This document shows positions 25,981-35,137 of a DNA stretch of 64,000 nt, piece by piece (within the stretch, counting starts at the first letter, position 1; each line of letters starts with the position of its first letter). Source of the stretch: Magnetospirillum molischianum DSM 120 (GTDB taxonomy: Bacteria > Pseudomonadota > Alphaproteobacteria > Rhodospirillales > Magnetospirillaceae); contig NZ_CAHP01000012.1 in assembly GCF_000294655.1 (NCBI RefSeq), positions 1 to 64,000 of the forward strand, given 5' to 3'. The notes beneath the pieces are model-generated. The model was given only the letters and a program-made list of their open reading frames with translations. It was not told the origin of the DNA and made no database searches. The position numbers were made by a program, and so were the translations under genes.

Positions 25981-28437
25981 TCAATTATCGTCTGTCGGAA
26001 GGGTAAAGGTGAAGGTACTTCCTTCGCCCGGAATCGACTCGATCCAGATCTGACCGCCATGATGTTCGACGATCTTGCGGCAGACGGCCAGCCCAATGCC
26101 GGTTCCCTCGAATTGCTCACGGGTGTGAAGACGTTGGAAAATACGGAAGATTCTGTCGAAATATTCCGGTTCGATCCCGATGCCATTATCGGCGATCGAG
26201 ACTTTCCACATCTCGTTTTCAATCTGTCCCGTTACGTGGATCTGCGGCGAGCGGTCGGGGTTGCGGTATTTTAGCGCGTTACCGATCAGGTTCTGGAACA
26301 AGCGGGTCAATTGGACGGGATCGCCGCTGATCTGAGCCTCGGCCAGGATGGGATCGATTTCGATCTCCGCGCCGCTTTCCTCGATCCCGACCGCCAGATT
26401 GCGGATCGCTTGGTCGGCCGCGTTTTTGATCTGCATGCGCTCCTGCGGCGCTCCCGCGCGCCCAATTCGTGAGAAATCGAGCAGATCGAGAATCAATCTG
26501 TCCATCCGCTGCGCCCCTTCCTTGGCGAAGGCGATGAACTGCCCCCCCTCCGCATCGAGATTGGGGGTATAGCGCCGCTCCAGCAGGCCAAGGAATCCCG
26601 ACACCATTCGAAGCGGTTCGCGCAGATCATGACTGGCGACATAGGCGAATTGTTCCAGATCGGCGTTGGAGCGGGCCAGATCGCGAGTCCGCTCCTCCAA
26701 CGCCTGCATAATCGCTTTCTCGTCCGTGATGTCCTCGACGATGGTGTAGATCGAATCGGGGCCGCCATCGGCCTTGATCCGCACGCCACGCAATCGTACC
26801 GCCACTGTTTGCCCATCGGGCCGATGCATCACCGTTTCAAACGGGCCATAGGTTCCGGTTGAGTCCAGATGTTCACGCCGTCTTCCTTCCTCGCCGGGGC
26901 CGGGCTGTGGCACGATTCCAGGCAGAATCGTTCCGATCAGTTCGGTCCGGCTCATTCCGCTCGTGTTGAGCAGGGCGACGTTGACGTCAAGAATATTGCC
27001 GTCGGGATCGGTTCGGCATTTGCCCAGCGGCGACAGGTCGAACATCGCTTGCAAAATCGCTTCGAACCTGCGGATTTCGGTCAGATCGGTACTGGTCCCC
27101 GACATCCGCAGCGCCCGGCCCGAGAAATCGCGGAGGATATAGCCGCGCATCAGGGTCGGCAGATAATGGCCCTTGGCGTGGCGCAGCCGGATCTCGATCT
27201 GCACGGTGGTTTGATCCGAGGTGAGAGACCGTGCCAGATCGGCTTCGACGCGGGGCAGGTCGTCCGGGTGGGTTCTGCTCCGCCATAAGCTGGGAGGTCC
27301 TCTCGTGCCCTGGGGGGCGTGGCCCAGCATTTCCCACCAGCGCGGCGAGACGTATATCTCGTCCAGCAACAGGTTCCAGTCCCACCAGCCGTCATTGGCC
27401 CCCCGCAGCACCATGTCCAGCCGCTCGGCATGGGAACGGATCTCGGTGTGGGCCGCTTCCAGCGAGGTGATCGCCGCCTCGCGTTCCGCCCAATTCCGCC
27501 GCACCGCCAGGGTCAGCAACAGCGACAAGACCGCGAATGCCGTAGAAACCAGCCCGATCCGCGTTCCTTCGGCCCTCCAGGGTTTCAGGTATGTCTCGTC
27601 GGCGACTCCGACGCTGAAGAACAGAGGCTGTCCCGGTACCTTGCGGATAAAAGAGGTACGAGATAGCCCGTCCAGCCGCGATATGGCGCGCAGTGGCGCG
27701 GCTTCGGTTTCTGCTTCGATCAGGGCGCGGATCTCGTCCGAGACGGCGGAACTGATCGCCGCCCCCTCCATCGCCGCGACCGCTGGATGACGGGCGATGA
27801 ATTCCATTTGTCGGTTCACGAGCGAGATGTGCATGCCAGGATCGGGGTGGATGGCGGCAAACATCTCGGATAGATAGGCGGCAGGCAGTACCGCCATCGC
27901 AACGCCCCCAAATCCACCGTCAGGCAGGTTGATCCGGTGGCCGATCAGCAATAGGCGTTGCTGATTGCTCTCGTCGCTCACCGGGCGCGAGACCACCAAT
28001 CCGGCTTTCGGTTCGTCGCGCAAGCGGGCGAAGAATGCCATTTTATTAACCGACAGGCTCAGGGAGCCATTCGTGCCGAACGAGGACAGGACGACCCTTC
28101 CCTCGGCATCGAGAAGGTTGATTTCCGTCAGTCCCGGAATTCGTGCTCTGTGGCGGTCGAGAAACGCGATCAATGTCGCTGGGTCGCCTGTCGTGGCCAA
28201 TTCCCCGCCCCGGATCGCTTCATCGGCGATCGTCTGGAGTTCGAGGTCGATGCGCTGTAAGTAGTGGCTGAACTTATCGACGAGAATTCCGGATACCATC
28301 CGTGTCGATGCCTGTACCGTCTGGCGGCGGCCCCTGAGGTCGAGATCGATCGTCACGACCGCTAGCCCGACGACAATCAAATTTACCAGGATCACGGCAG
28401 CGATCAGCCAGCGGGGACGTCGCAGGTGAAGAGACAT
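25981..28437 (-). CDS. PAS-containing membrane sensor histidine kinase
   Basis: Encodes 818 residues. Transmembrane helices near 10-32 and 290-310 flank a periplasmic Cache-like sensor domain. Two PAS/PAC domains (about 350-475 and 480-600), a coiled-coil, a HisKA domain with His in SHDLREPLRM, and HATPase_c with NLIGNALKYR and DNGIGI follow. ATG 28437 gives the short cytoplasmic N terminus before helix 1; upstream readings add an atypical leader. No receiver or regulator gene is adjacent, so it is an orphan kinase; the downstream CoA-binding protein is probably co-transcribed. Confidence 0.88.
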   Translation of the reverse strand: MSLHLRRPRWLIAAVILVNLIVVGLAVVTIDLDLRGRRQTVQASTRMVSGILVDKFSHYLQRIDLELQTIADEAIRGGELATTGDPATLIAFLDRHRARIPGLTEINLLDAEGRVVLSSFGTNGSLSLSVNKMAFFARLRDEPKAGLVVSRPVSDESNQQRLLLIGHRINLPDGGFGGVAMAVLPAAYLSEMFAAIHPDPGMHISLVNRQMEFIARHPAVAAMEGAAISSAVSDEIRALIEAETEAAPLRAISRLDGLSRTSFIRKVPGQPLFFSVGVADETYLKPWRAEGTRIGLVSTAFAVLSLLLTLAVRRNWAEREAAITSLEAAHTEIRSHAERLDMVLRGANDGWWDWNLLLDEIYVSPRWWEMLGHAPQGTRGPPSLWRSRTHPDDLPRVEADLARSLTSDQTTVQIEIRLRHAKGHYLPTLMRGYILRDFSGRALRMSGTSTDLTEIRRFEAILQAMFDLSPLGKCRTDPDGNILDVNVALLNTSGMSRTELIGTILPGIVPQPGPGEEGRRREHLDSTGTYGPFETVMHRPDGQTVAVRLRGVRIKADGGPDSIYTIVEDITDEKAIMQALEERTRDLARSNADLEQFAYVASHDLREPLRMVSGFLGLLERRYTPNLDAEGGQFIAFAKEGAQRMDRLILDLLDFSRIGRAGAPQERMQIKNAADQAIRNLAVGIEESGAEIEIDPILAEAQISGDPVQLTRLFQNLIGNALKYRNPDRSPQIHVTGQIENEMWKVSIADNGIGIEPEYFDRIFRIFQRLHTREQFEGTGIGLAVCRKIVEHHGGQIWIESIPGEGSTFTFTLPTDDN

Positions 28438-28631
28438 CGCAGGCGGGAGCAAGTTTGGATCGCCCCTATTCAACCGAGAATAACCGATTAGAGCGAGAAT
28501 ATTCCTACCCTGATGTGCATGCAAGGGTGGCTTTCAGCGCCTTTGGCACGGCGGTGCGGCGCAATTTTGTCTTCCAGGCCGTCGTCGGTTCGCGGTATTG
28601 ATTCGGGCTTGCAGTATGACCGGAGGACGAC

Positions 28632-28877
28632 GTGGGATCGGGTCGAACGATACTGGACGAGGCAAACGGGTTGGTCTGGCTGAAGCCCAGCGGATCACCG
28701 GTTTCCTGTGTGGAAAAGATAAAAGTCCTCAACGAGAATTATGCCGAGCTTAAGGCGCTGGCGCATGACGCGCTTGAAGATGCTCTGCTCATGGGATGCA
28801 GCACCGATCAATTCCGCCAAATTCTTCACGATATGGTTGACGGCTTGACGAGTTCGATCACGGAAATCCCGGAGTAG
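28632..28877 (+). CDS. Small hypothetical acidic protein
   Basis: Encodes 81 residues from GTG 28632, 5 nt after GGAGG. The protein is largely helical with a conserved-looking core (ELKALAHDALEDALLMGCSTDQFRQIL) and one cysteine. No signal peptide or membrane segment. I recognise no characterised family. It stands alone between the divergent sensor kinase and the convergent cNMP-binding protein. Confidence 0.6.
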   Translation: MGSGRTILDEANGLVWLKPSGSPVSCVEKIKVLNENYAELKALAHDALEDALLMGCSTDQFRQILHDMVDGLTSSITEIPE

Positions 28878-28891
28878 GAAGCGGTCTGGTC

Positions 28892-29293
28892 TTACCCCTT
28901 GCCGCTGTTTTCAAGCAGTGCGGCGCGGGCGTCTGCCAGTTCGTGCCCCATCGATCGCATCGTCGCAAGCATCGACAGGATCAGGGTTGATAGTCCTTCG
29001 GGGGCTTGGTCCATCATCGCCCGGATCGCCTGCTTCGGCAGGATCAGACAGACAACATCGTCGTCGGCCACGGCTCCCGCCATGCGCGGGGACTCGTCCA
29101 TCATCGACAACTCGCCGAACACTTGGAACGGGCGAACCATGCCGATGGTGACCCGTCGTCCGGCGACGGTCTTGAATATCCGCACGGTACCCTGGTGAAG
29201 AAGATAGGCTTCGTTGCCGGCTTCACCCTCGCGGAAGATTATCGTTCCCCGTGGAAAGCTCCGCCGTTCAGCTCCGCCGCTATTTCCCGTCAT
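28892..29293 (-). CDS. Single-domain cyclic-nucleotide-binding protein
   Basis: Encodes 133 residues: a cNMP-binding beta-roll (IIFREGEAGNEAYLLHQGTVRIF, then FGELSMMDESPRMAGAVAD, residues 18-78) and a short helix. The phosphate-binding cassette has FGELSMMDESPRMA, the Glu/Arg arrangement seen in genuine ligand binders. There is no DNA-binding helix-turn-helix, so it is not a CRP-type regulator by itself and may act as an adaptor. It converges on the small acidic gene with only 14 bp between stops. Confidence 0.85.
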   Translation of the reverse strand: MTGNSGGAERRSFPRGTIIFREGEAGNEAYLLHQGTVRIFKTVAGRRVTIGMVRPFQVFGELSMMDESPRMAGAVADDDVVCLILPKQAIRAMMDQAPEGLSTLILSMLATMRSMGHELADARAALLENSGKG

Positions 29294-29481
29294 AATTCAC
29301 CACCATCTCCGGCCCAGTCGTTGTCTGTATCGACCATAACACGGCCTCGGATTGGCCGAACCTGCGATTCGGCCTTGACGGCTGGCCCTGACCACCGTAA
29401 AAACGCGGCTTCCTCCGGCACAGCCTGATCGATTACGGTCGGGCGTGGGCCGGCGCCCGTATTCTAGCGAGGATTTTCGAC

Positions 29482-29781
29482 ATGGCACGTCGCTGCGCCA
29501 TCACCGGCAAGGGCGTTCTGACCGGCAACAACGTCAGCCACGCCAACAACAAGTCCCGGCGGCGGTTCCTGCCCAATCTCCAGGAAGTGTCGCTCTTGTC
29601 CGACGCCCTGAACCAGACTGTTCGTCTGCGTCTGTGCACCAACGGTCTGAAGACCGTCGAGCATAACGGCGGTATCGACTCCTATCTGCTGTCGGTGACC
29701 GATTCCAAGTTGCCCGAGGCCGCGCGTCGCCTGAAGCGTCGCATTCAGCGCGCCCTGGCCAGCAAGCCGGTTGCCGCCTAA
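29482..29781 (+). CDS. rpmB: 50S ribosomal protein L28
   Basis: Encodes 99 residues of the longer alphaproteobacterial L28 type: [29 protein letters not shown] followed by SVTDSKLP and a basic C terminus. No zinc-ribbon cysteines are present apart from Cys5, so it is the non-zinc form. Followed by a strong intrinsic terminator at 29813-29838. Confidence 0.96.
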   Translation: MARRCAITGKGVLTGNNVSHANNKSRRRFLPNLQEVSLLSDALNQTVRLRLCTNGLKTVEHNGGIDSYLLSVTDSKLPEAARRLKRRIQRALASKPVAA

Positions 29782-29812
29782 CCGGATTTCGTATCCGCGA
29801 AGGTTTTAAAGA

Positions 29813-29838
29813 GGGCCCGCTTAGGCGGGCCCTTTTTT
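29813..29838 (+). terminator. Intrinsic terminator of rpmB
   Basis: GGGCCCGC (29813-29820), loop TTAG, GCGGGCCC (29825-29832), then six Ts. Textbook rho-independent terminator 31 bp after the rpmB stop. Confidence 0.95.
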
Positions 29839-29860
29839 CGCGTGTCTGAACGCAGAGAAG

Positions 29861-29892
29861 AACCGGCCTCTGGCTACCACCAGAGGCCGGTT
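29861..29892 (-). terminator. Terminator hairpin after mlaF
   Basis: A perfect 13-bp inverted repeat AACCGGCCTCTGG / CCAGAGGCCGGTT with a 6-nt loop. Read on the minus strand it is followed by TTCTTCTC and lies 22 bp past the mlaF stop. Confidence 0.75.
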
Positions 29893-29914
29893 CTGTTTGA
29901 ATGGACGGAATCGC

Positions 29915-30691
29915 TTAGGCTCGCAATTCCATCTGAATCGGCCCTTTTTCGCGGCCGTGGATGAATTGATCGACAAAGGGATTGCCCGAGGTCTCGATAC
30001 CCTGAGCCGGGCCGACCCAGATCAATTGCCCCTTATAGAGCATGGCGATACGGTCGGCGATCTTGCGGGCGCTGGCCATGTCGTGGGTAATCGACAGCGC
30101 GGTCGCTCCCATGTCCTTGACGCATTTGACGATCAGGCTGTTGATGACATCGGCCATGATCGGGTCCAGCCCGGTGGTTGGTTCGTCGAAAAAGATAATT
30201 TCGGGGCTGGTGGCGATAGCGCGGGCGAGGGCGACGCGCTTCTGCATGCCGCCCGACAGTTCTGACGGGAACAGCGTGCCCGATGCTGCCGACAGCCCGA
30301 CCTGGGCCAGTTTTTCAAAGGCGATATCGCGGGCCTTGGCGCGGGCCATCCGCTGGCCCTGAATCAGGCCGAACGCAACATTTTCCCACACCTTAAGTGA
30401 GTCGAACAGAGCGCCGCCCTGGAACAGCATTCCGAACTTGCGCATCACCTGTTCACGCTCGCGGGCGGGAATGCCGACGACTTCCTCGCCGTCGATCCGA
30501 ATCGAGCCGCGCTCGGGCCGCAGCAGCCCAAGGATGCATTTCAGCATCACCGACTTTCCGGTGCCGGACCCGCCGATCACCACCACGGATTCACCTCGGG
30601 CGATCGACAAATCGATGCCGTCCAGTACGACCTTGGGGCCGAACGATTTGTGGACGTCTTTCAGAACGATCTTGGGCGGAACAGCGGTCAC
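29915..30691 (-). CDS. mlaF: Phospholipid-transport ABC ATPase MlaF
   Basis: Encodes 258 residues. It has Walker A GGSGTGKS, signature LSGGMQKR and Walker B IIFFDEPTTGLDP, with MlaF-type surrounding residues (GGALFDSLKVWENVAFG). It powers phospholipid movement between inner and outer membranes together with MlaE and MlaD. GTG 30691 sits 8 nt after GAGG; a TTG at 30712 would add seven residues and overlap mlaE. Last gene of the dnaB-alr-mlaE-mlaF run. Confidence 0.93.
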   Translation of the reverse strand: MTAVPPKIVLKDVHKSFGPKVVLDGIDLSIARGESVVVIGGSGTGKSVMLKCILGLLRPERGSIRIDGEEVVGIPAREREQVMRKFGMLFQGGALFDSLKVWENVAFGLIQGQRMARAKARDIAFEKLAQVGLSAASGTLFPSELSGGMQKRVALARAIATSPEIIFFDEPTTGLDPIMADVINSLIVKCVKDMGATALSITHDMASARKIADRIAMLYKGQLIWVGPAQGIETSGNPFVDQFIHGREKGPIQMELRA

Positions 30692-30701
30692 TGGTAACGC
30701 C

Positions 30702-31478
30702 TCACTTGCCAAAGAACAGGGCGGTGATCAGGTAATTGAACACCAAGATCATGATGGCCGCCGACACGACGGCGTTGGTGGTGGCGGTGCCGACGCCCTG
30801 GGCTCCACCTCTGGAGTAATAGCCGTTGTAACAGCCGAGCAGGGTTATCATGAACCCGAACACGGCCGCCTTGGTCAGGCCGGATATCACGTCGAGCGGT
30901 TCAAGATATTCCCAGGTGCGCGAGATATAGGTGGCCGAGTTGAACCCCAACTTATAGACGCCGACGATGTAGCCGCCGAAGACACCGATAATGTCGGCGA
31001 TCAGCACCAGCAGCGGCATCATCAGGGTGCCGGCCAGCAAGCGCGGAGCCACTAGATATTTGAATGGATCGGTCGAAAGGGTGGTCAGGGCGTCGATCTG
31101 CTCGGTCACCCGCATCGTGCCGATTTCGGCCGCCATCGAGGCGCCGATTCGTCCCGCCACCATCAGCCCGGCCAAAACCGGAGCCAGCTCGCGGGTTACC
31201 GACAGCACCACCACCGTTGCCACCGCGCCTTCGGCCGAGAAGCGGGCGAAGCCGGAATAGCTTTGCAGCGCCAGCACCATGCCGGTGAAAATCGCGGTCA
31301 ACCCCACCACGGGGAGCGAGTAATACCCGATCTCCACCATCTGGCGCAGCAGCAGGCGCGGATAAAAGGGTGGCCGGACCGTATGCGACACCGCAAGGGC
31401 GGTGAACGCGGAAACCCGGCCGATCTGGGACAGAAACGCGATGAAGACACGGCCGATGGCGGCAAGCACGTTGGTCAC
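30702..31478 (-). CDS. mlaE: Phospholipid-transport ABC permease MlaE
   Basis: Encodes 258 residues with five to six membrane helices. The MlaE hallmarks are VGLTAIFTGMVLALQSY, ELAPVLAGLMVAGRIGASMAAEIGTMRVTEQIDAL and the C-terminal GTATTNAVV. GTG 31478 overlaps the alr stop by 4 bp. The MlaD partners are encoded 3.2 kb away, on the opposite strand. Confidence 0.93.
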   Translation of the reverse strand: MTNVLAAIGRVFIAFLSQIGRVSAFTALAVSHTVRPPFYPRLLLRQMVEIGYYSLPVVGLTAIFTGMVLALQSYSGFARFSAEGAVATVVVLSVTRELAPVLAGLMVAGRIGASMAAEIGTMRVTEQIDALTTLSTDPFKYLVAPRLLAGTLMMPLLVLIADIIGVFGGYIVGVYKLGFNSATYISRTWEYLEPLDVISGLTKAAVFGFMITLLGCYNGYYSRGGAQGVGTATTNAVVSAAIMILVFNYLITALFFGK

Positions 31479-32593
31479 GTCTGCGCCTCCTCGGCACCGG
31501 TTAACCAGCGGCGATGATGGCGTCGTCCCAATGCGGTAAGAATTTCGTAGCCGATGGTGCCAGCATCGGCGGCGGCGTCATCGACGGTGAAGTCGGGATC
31601 GATCAGGTCGATCAGCGCGCCAGGGTGCGCCTGTGAGGGCGGCACGGCACTGACGTCGAAGCAGGCTAAATCCATCGACACCCGTCCGACCAGCGGCACT
31701 TTCACCCCTCCGATCATGCCATGACCGCGATTGCCCAGCGAGCGGAACCAGCCATCAGCATATCCAACCGCCACGGTTGCGATCCGTCCCGGTCCAGTGA
31801 CGCGATAGGTGGCACCATAGCCAACGCTCCGGGGGCTGTCAACGTCACGAACCTGAAGGATTTTTCCTTGTAGACGAACGACTTGGGCCATCGGATTGGG
31901 GCGGTCGGGGGTTGGGTTGATGCCATAGAGCGCGGCACCCGGCCGGACGAGATCGAAATGATAGTTCCGTCCCAGGAAGCACCCGCTTGACGCCGAGAGG
32001 CTGAGTGGCATCGCGGGCAGTCGGGCTGCCAGCCGAGTGAACAGCATATGCTGTTCCTCATTCATCGGGTTGTTGCGTTCGTCGGCGCAGGCCAGATGCG
32101 ACAGCGCCAGAATCGGGCGGACACCAGCGAGAACGCTGGGGCGGGCGGCCAGCCGGTCCAGTTCGGCTTCGTCCAATCCCAGCCGGTTCATCCCGGTGTC
32201 GATATGGATCGCCGCTGCCGGAGCGCCGCTACCTGCTTTGGCAAAATTCGCCCAAGCGGTGATTTGCCCCAGGCTGTTCAGCACCGGCACCAGACTGTGA
32301 GCGGCGAACTCGGCCTCGGTGCCGGGGAATGGCCCGTTCAGCACCAGAATCACCGCGGCGGGAACAACCGAACGCAGGGCGATACCCTCGTCCAACGTGG
32401 CGACGACAAAGGTTTTGCAGCCTGCGGCGGCGAGTGCCGGGGCGATATGCTCGGCCCCCAGGCCATAGGAATCGGCCTTGACCACGGCGGCAGCCTCGGC
32501 CGGTGTCACGCCCTGGGAAATCAACCGCCAATTGGCGACGATCGCCGCGACGTCGATGGTCAACAGACTTCCGGCGTGGGAAGGATCGGTCAT
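31475..32593 (-). CDS. alr: Alanine racemase
   Basis: Encodes 372 residues; PLP-dependent enzyme making D-alanine for peptidoglycan. Lys39 (VVKADSYGLG) binds PLP and the catalytic tyrosine is in VGYGATY near residue 260. Helical barrel then beta domain, normal length. It follows dnaB by 10 bp and overlaps mlaE. Confidence 0.95.
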   Translation of the reverse strand: MTDPSHAGSLLTIDVAAIVANWRLISQGVTPAEAAAVVKADSYGLGAEHIAPALAAAGCKTFVVATLDEGIALRSVVPAAVILVLNGPFPGTEAEFAAHSLVPVLNSLGQITAWANFAKAGSGAPAAAIHIDTGMNRLGLDEAELDRLAARPSVLAGVRPILALSHLACADERNNPMNEEQHMLFTRLAARLPAMPLSLSASSGCFLGRNYHFDLVRPGAALYGINPTPDRPNPMAQVVRLQGKILQVRDVDSPRSVGYGATYRVTGPGRIATVAVGYADGWFRSLGNRGHGMIGGVKVPLVGRVSMDLACFDVSAVPPSQAHPGALIDLIDPDFTVDDAAADAGTIGYEILTALGRRHHRRWLTGAEEAQT

Positions 32594-32603
32594 GGCTTCC
32601 CTC

Positions 32604-34121
32604 TCAAAAACCCGGCTCTTCGTAATGGCCGGCGGTGGCGAGATTACCGAACTTGGTGAATTCGCCGCGGAACGACAGTCTCACCGTACCCACGGGGCCG
32701 TGACGTTGCTTGGCGACGATCACTTCGGCGGTGTTCCACACCTCCTCGCATCGCTGCTGCCAGCGGGCGTGGCGATCGTTGAACTTGTCTTCCGCCTCGT
32801 CGGGGCGACGGCCGGGCTCGGCACGTTCAAGGTAATATTGTTCTCGGAAAACGAACATGACAACGTCGGCGTCCTGCTCGATCGAGCCGGATTCTCGCAA
32901 ATCGGACAATTGCGGTCGCTTGTCTTCACGCGATTCGACGGCGCGGGACAACTGCGACAGGGCGATCACCGGCACCGACAATTCTTTGGCCAGAGCTTTC
33001 AGACCGCGGGTGATCTCGGATACTTCCTGTACCCGGCTATCGGAAGTCGCGCTCGATCCGCGCAGCAATTGCAGGTAATCGATCACGATCAGCCCCAGCC
33101 CATGCTGGCGCTTCAATCGTCGAGCGCGGGTCCGCACCGCCGAGATCGACAGTGCCGGGGTGTCGTCGATGAACAGCGGCAGCTTGTGCAGGTTCTGGGC
33201 GGCGATCACCAGACGTTCGAATTCGTCATTGGTAAGCTCGCCTTGCCGGATCTTGTGGCTGGCGATTTCGGCTTGTTCCGCCAGAATACGGGTGGCGAGC
33301 TGTTCGGCCGACATTTCCAGCGAGAAGAAGGCGGTGACGGCACCATCGACCCCCTTCTTGCGGCCCAACGCGTCGATTTCCTCGCGATAGGCATAGGCTG
33401 CGTTGAAAGCAATGTTGGTGGCCAAGGCGGTCTTACCCATCGACGGGCGTCCGGCCAGGATCAAAAGGTCGGATTCGTGCAGTCCGCCCAATTTCGAATC
33501 GATATCGACCAGCCCGGTCGGAACCCCCGACAATTTCCCCTGGCGCTTGTGGGCGGCCTCGGCGGCGGCGACGGCACCGATCAGGATGGTGTTGAAAGAT
33601 TCGAATCCGCCTTCTGTCTGGCCGGTAGTGGCAAGGTCGTATAGCTTGGCTTCGGCGGCACCGATCTGATCGTTGGCGGAACTGTCCAGATCGGCGGCGA
33701 ACGCGCCGTTGACCATATCCTCGCCCAGTCCGATCAACTCGCGGCGTAGATGCAGGTCGAACACCAGCTTGCCGTAATCCTCGGCATTGATAACCGAGAC
33801 GACCGCATTGGCCAATTGCGCCAGATACGAGATGCCGCCAATTTCGGCCAGCCCCCCGTCGTTTTCGAAATAGGTCTTAAGTGTAACCGGGTTGGCCATT
33901 TGGCCGCGCTCGATCAACTTACCGCAGGTACCGAAAATTCGCCCGTGCACCGGGTCGGCGAAATGCTCGGGGCGCAGAAACTCCGACACACGCTCATAGG
34001 CGCGGTTCGACAGCAGAATTGCGCCCAACAGAGCCTGCTCCGCCTCGAAATTGTGCGGCGGAACCCGTATTGCCGCCGATTCGGCCGGGACGGGAGGCGG
34101 TTTAGGGAGTTGGGAGGACAT
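32604..34121 (-). CDS. dnaB: Replicative DNA helicase DnaB
   Basis: Encodes 505 residues. The N-terminal helicase-loader/primase-interaction domain (about 20-125) is followed by the RecA-like motor with Walker A AGRPSMGKTALA, the FSLEMSAEQLATR motif, LIVIDYLQLL and a C-terminal LSFRGEFTKF segment. No intein is present. It heads a unit with alr, mlaE and mlaF, and is divergent from the NDUFA12 gene with 106 bp between. Confidence 0.96.
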   Translation of the reverse strand: MSSQLPKPPPVPAESAAIRVPPHNFEAEQALLGAILLSNRAYERVSEFLRPEHFADPVHGRIFGTCGKLIERGQMANPVTLKTYFENDGGLAEIGGISYLAQLANAVVSVINAEDYGKLVFDLHLRRELIGLGEDMVNGAFAADLDSSANDQIGAAEAKLYDLATTGQTEGGFESFNTILIGAVAAAEAAHKRQGKLSGVPTGLVDIDSKLGGLHESDLLILAGRPSMGKTALATNIAFNAAYAYREEIDALGRKKGVDGAVTAFFSLEMSAEQLATRILAEQAEIASHKIRQGELTNDEFERLVIAAQNLHKLPLFIDDTPALSISAVRTRARRLKRQHGLGLIVIDYLQLLRGSSATSDSRVQEVSEITRGLKALAKELSVPVIALSQLSRAVESREDKRPQLSDLRESGSIEQDADVVMFVFREQYYLERAEPGRRPDEAEDKFNDRHARWQQRCEEVWNTAEVIVAKQRHGPVGTVRLSFRGEFTKFGNLATAGHYEEPGF

Positions 34122-34227
34122 GGTCAGCCGACTCTAGCCCGGATTTTCCGGCCTGTCACCCCACTGGACGGGGCGGGGGGCTTTTGCCTATAGTCCCACC
34201 GCAAAGTAAGATGGATCGAGGACGAGG

Positions 34228-34587
34228 ATGGCGACCTTCGGCACGCTGATGTTCACCTGGGTCAAAGGCAAGCTGGTTGGGATGGACCCCGATGGTAACC
34301 GCTATTATACCGAGCGGTCGCAATCGCGTCCCCGTCAGCGCCGTTGGGTGATCTATAAAGGAAAATCCGAGGCGTCGCGCGTGCCGGCGGAATGGCACGC
34401 CTGGTTGCATCATACCTCCCCAGCTCCGCTGAATGCGGTCGGGCGTAAGCCGTGGCAGAAATCGCACCAGCCCAACCTCACTGGTTCGGCTCAGGCCTAT
34501 CTGCCGCCGGGGCACGATCTGGCCGGTGGTCGGCGTGACCGCGCGACGGGCGATTACGAACCCTGGGTGCCCGATTCCTCTAAATGA
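34228..34587 (+). CDS. NDUFA12-type accessory subunit of NADH:ubiquinone oxidoreductase
   Basis: Encodes 119 residues homologous to the mitochondrial complex I accessory subunit B17.2/NDUFA12. Diagnostic features are VGMDPDGNRYYTER near 18-31, RRWVIYKG and VPAEWHAWLHH. Alphaproteobacteria carry it as a supernumerary complex I subunit, usually next to mla genes as here. Start ATG 34228 follows a GA-rich stretch (GAGGACGAGG). Confidence 0.93.
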   Translation: MATFGTLMFTWVKGKLVGMDPDGNRYYTERSQSRPRQRRWVIYKGKSEASRVPAEWHAWLHHTSPAPLNAVGRKPWQKSHQPNLTGSAQAYLPPGHDLAGGRRDRATGDYEPWVPDSSK

Positions 34588-34633
34588 GGGTAAGGGGGGC
34601 GGGGTGTTGGGGATTTTGTAGAAGGGAGGGGGG

Positions 34634-35125
34634 ATGGTCAGCCGCTCTGATCGCGATGCCGTCATCGGCGGCGGTGTCCTGATTATCGGGGCGCTGTCGA
34701 TGATGCTGGTCTTTTTCGTGGGCGATCAAGCCAGGAAGGACGAGAACAGCTTTTCTGTCACCGCCCGGTTCAATCGCGCTGACGGGATCGTCGTGGGCAG
34801 CCCGGTTCGGCTGTCCGGGGCTCCCATCGGCTTTGTCGCGGCCCAGGCTTTGGACGACAAGTACCGGGCACTGCTGACTCTCAACTTGCGGGGCGGTGTT
34901 CACCTTCCTGCCGACAGCACCGCGCTGATCCATACCGATGGATTGTTGGGCGCGAAATATATCGAGTTGCGGCCCGGCGGCGACGATGCGTTGCTGAAGC
35001 CCGGCCAGGAAATCGAATATACCCAGGACGCGGTGGTGATCGAGGATCTGCTCGATATGATCATTCAGCAGGCGCGGGCCAAGCGCGGCTATCTCGACAA
35101 ACCGCTGCCGACGACGAGCAACTGA
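34634..35125 (+). CDS. MlaD-domain protein, first of two tandem copies
   Basis: Encodes 163 residues: a membrane anchor near 12-30 and an MCE/MlaD domain (about 40-115) with DGIVVGSPVRLSGAPIGFV and DGLLGAKYIEL. It is a periplasmic substrate-binding subunit of the Mla lipid transporter. The C-terminal helix region (EDLLDMIIQQARAKRG) probably forms the hexamer channel. A G-rich ribosome-binding site precedes ATG 34634. The second MlaD gene starts 12 bp later. Confidence 0.88.
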   Translation: MVSRSDRDAVIGGGVLIIGALSMMLVFFVGDQARKDENSFSVTARFNRADGIVVGSPVRLSGAPIGFVAAQALDDKYRALLTLNLRGGVHLPADSTALIHTDGLLGAKYIELRPGGDDALLKPGQEIEYTQDAVVIEDLLDMIIQQARAKRGYLDKPLPTTSN

Positions 35126-35137
35126 AACGGGTGACCC

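Noticed and set aside
28593-28610. Sigma-54-like TGGCACGGCGGTGCGG upstream of the small acidic gene
   Set aside because: The spacing between GG and GC is 9 rather than 10 bp, and no activator site is visible.
30691-30712. mlaF starting at TTG 30712 overlapping mlaE
   Set aside because: GTG 30691 has a GAGG site at proper spacing and matches the family N terminus better.
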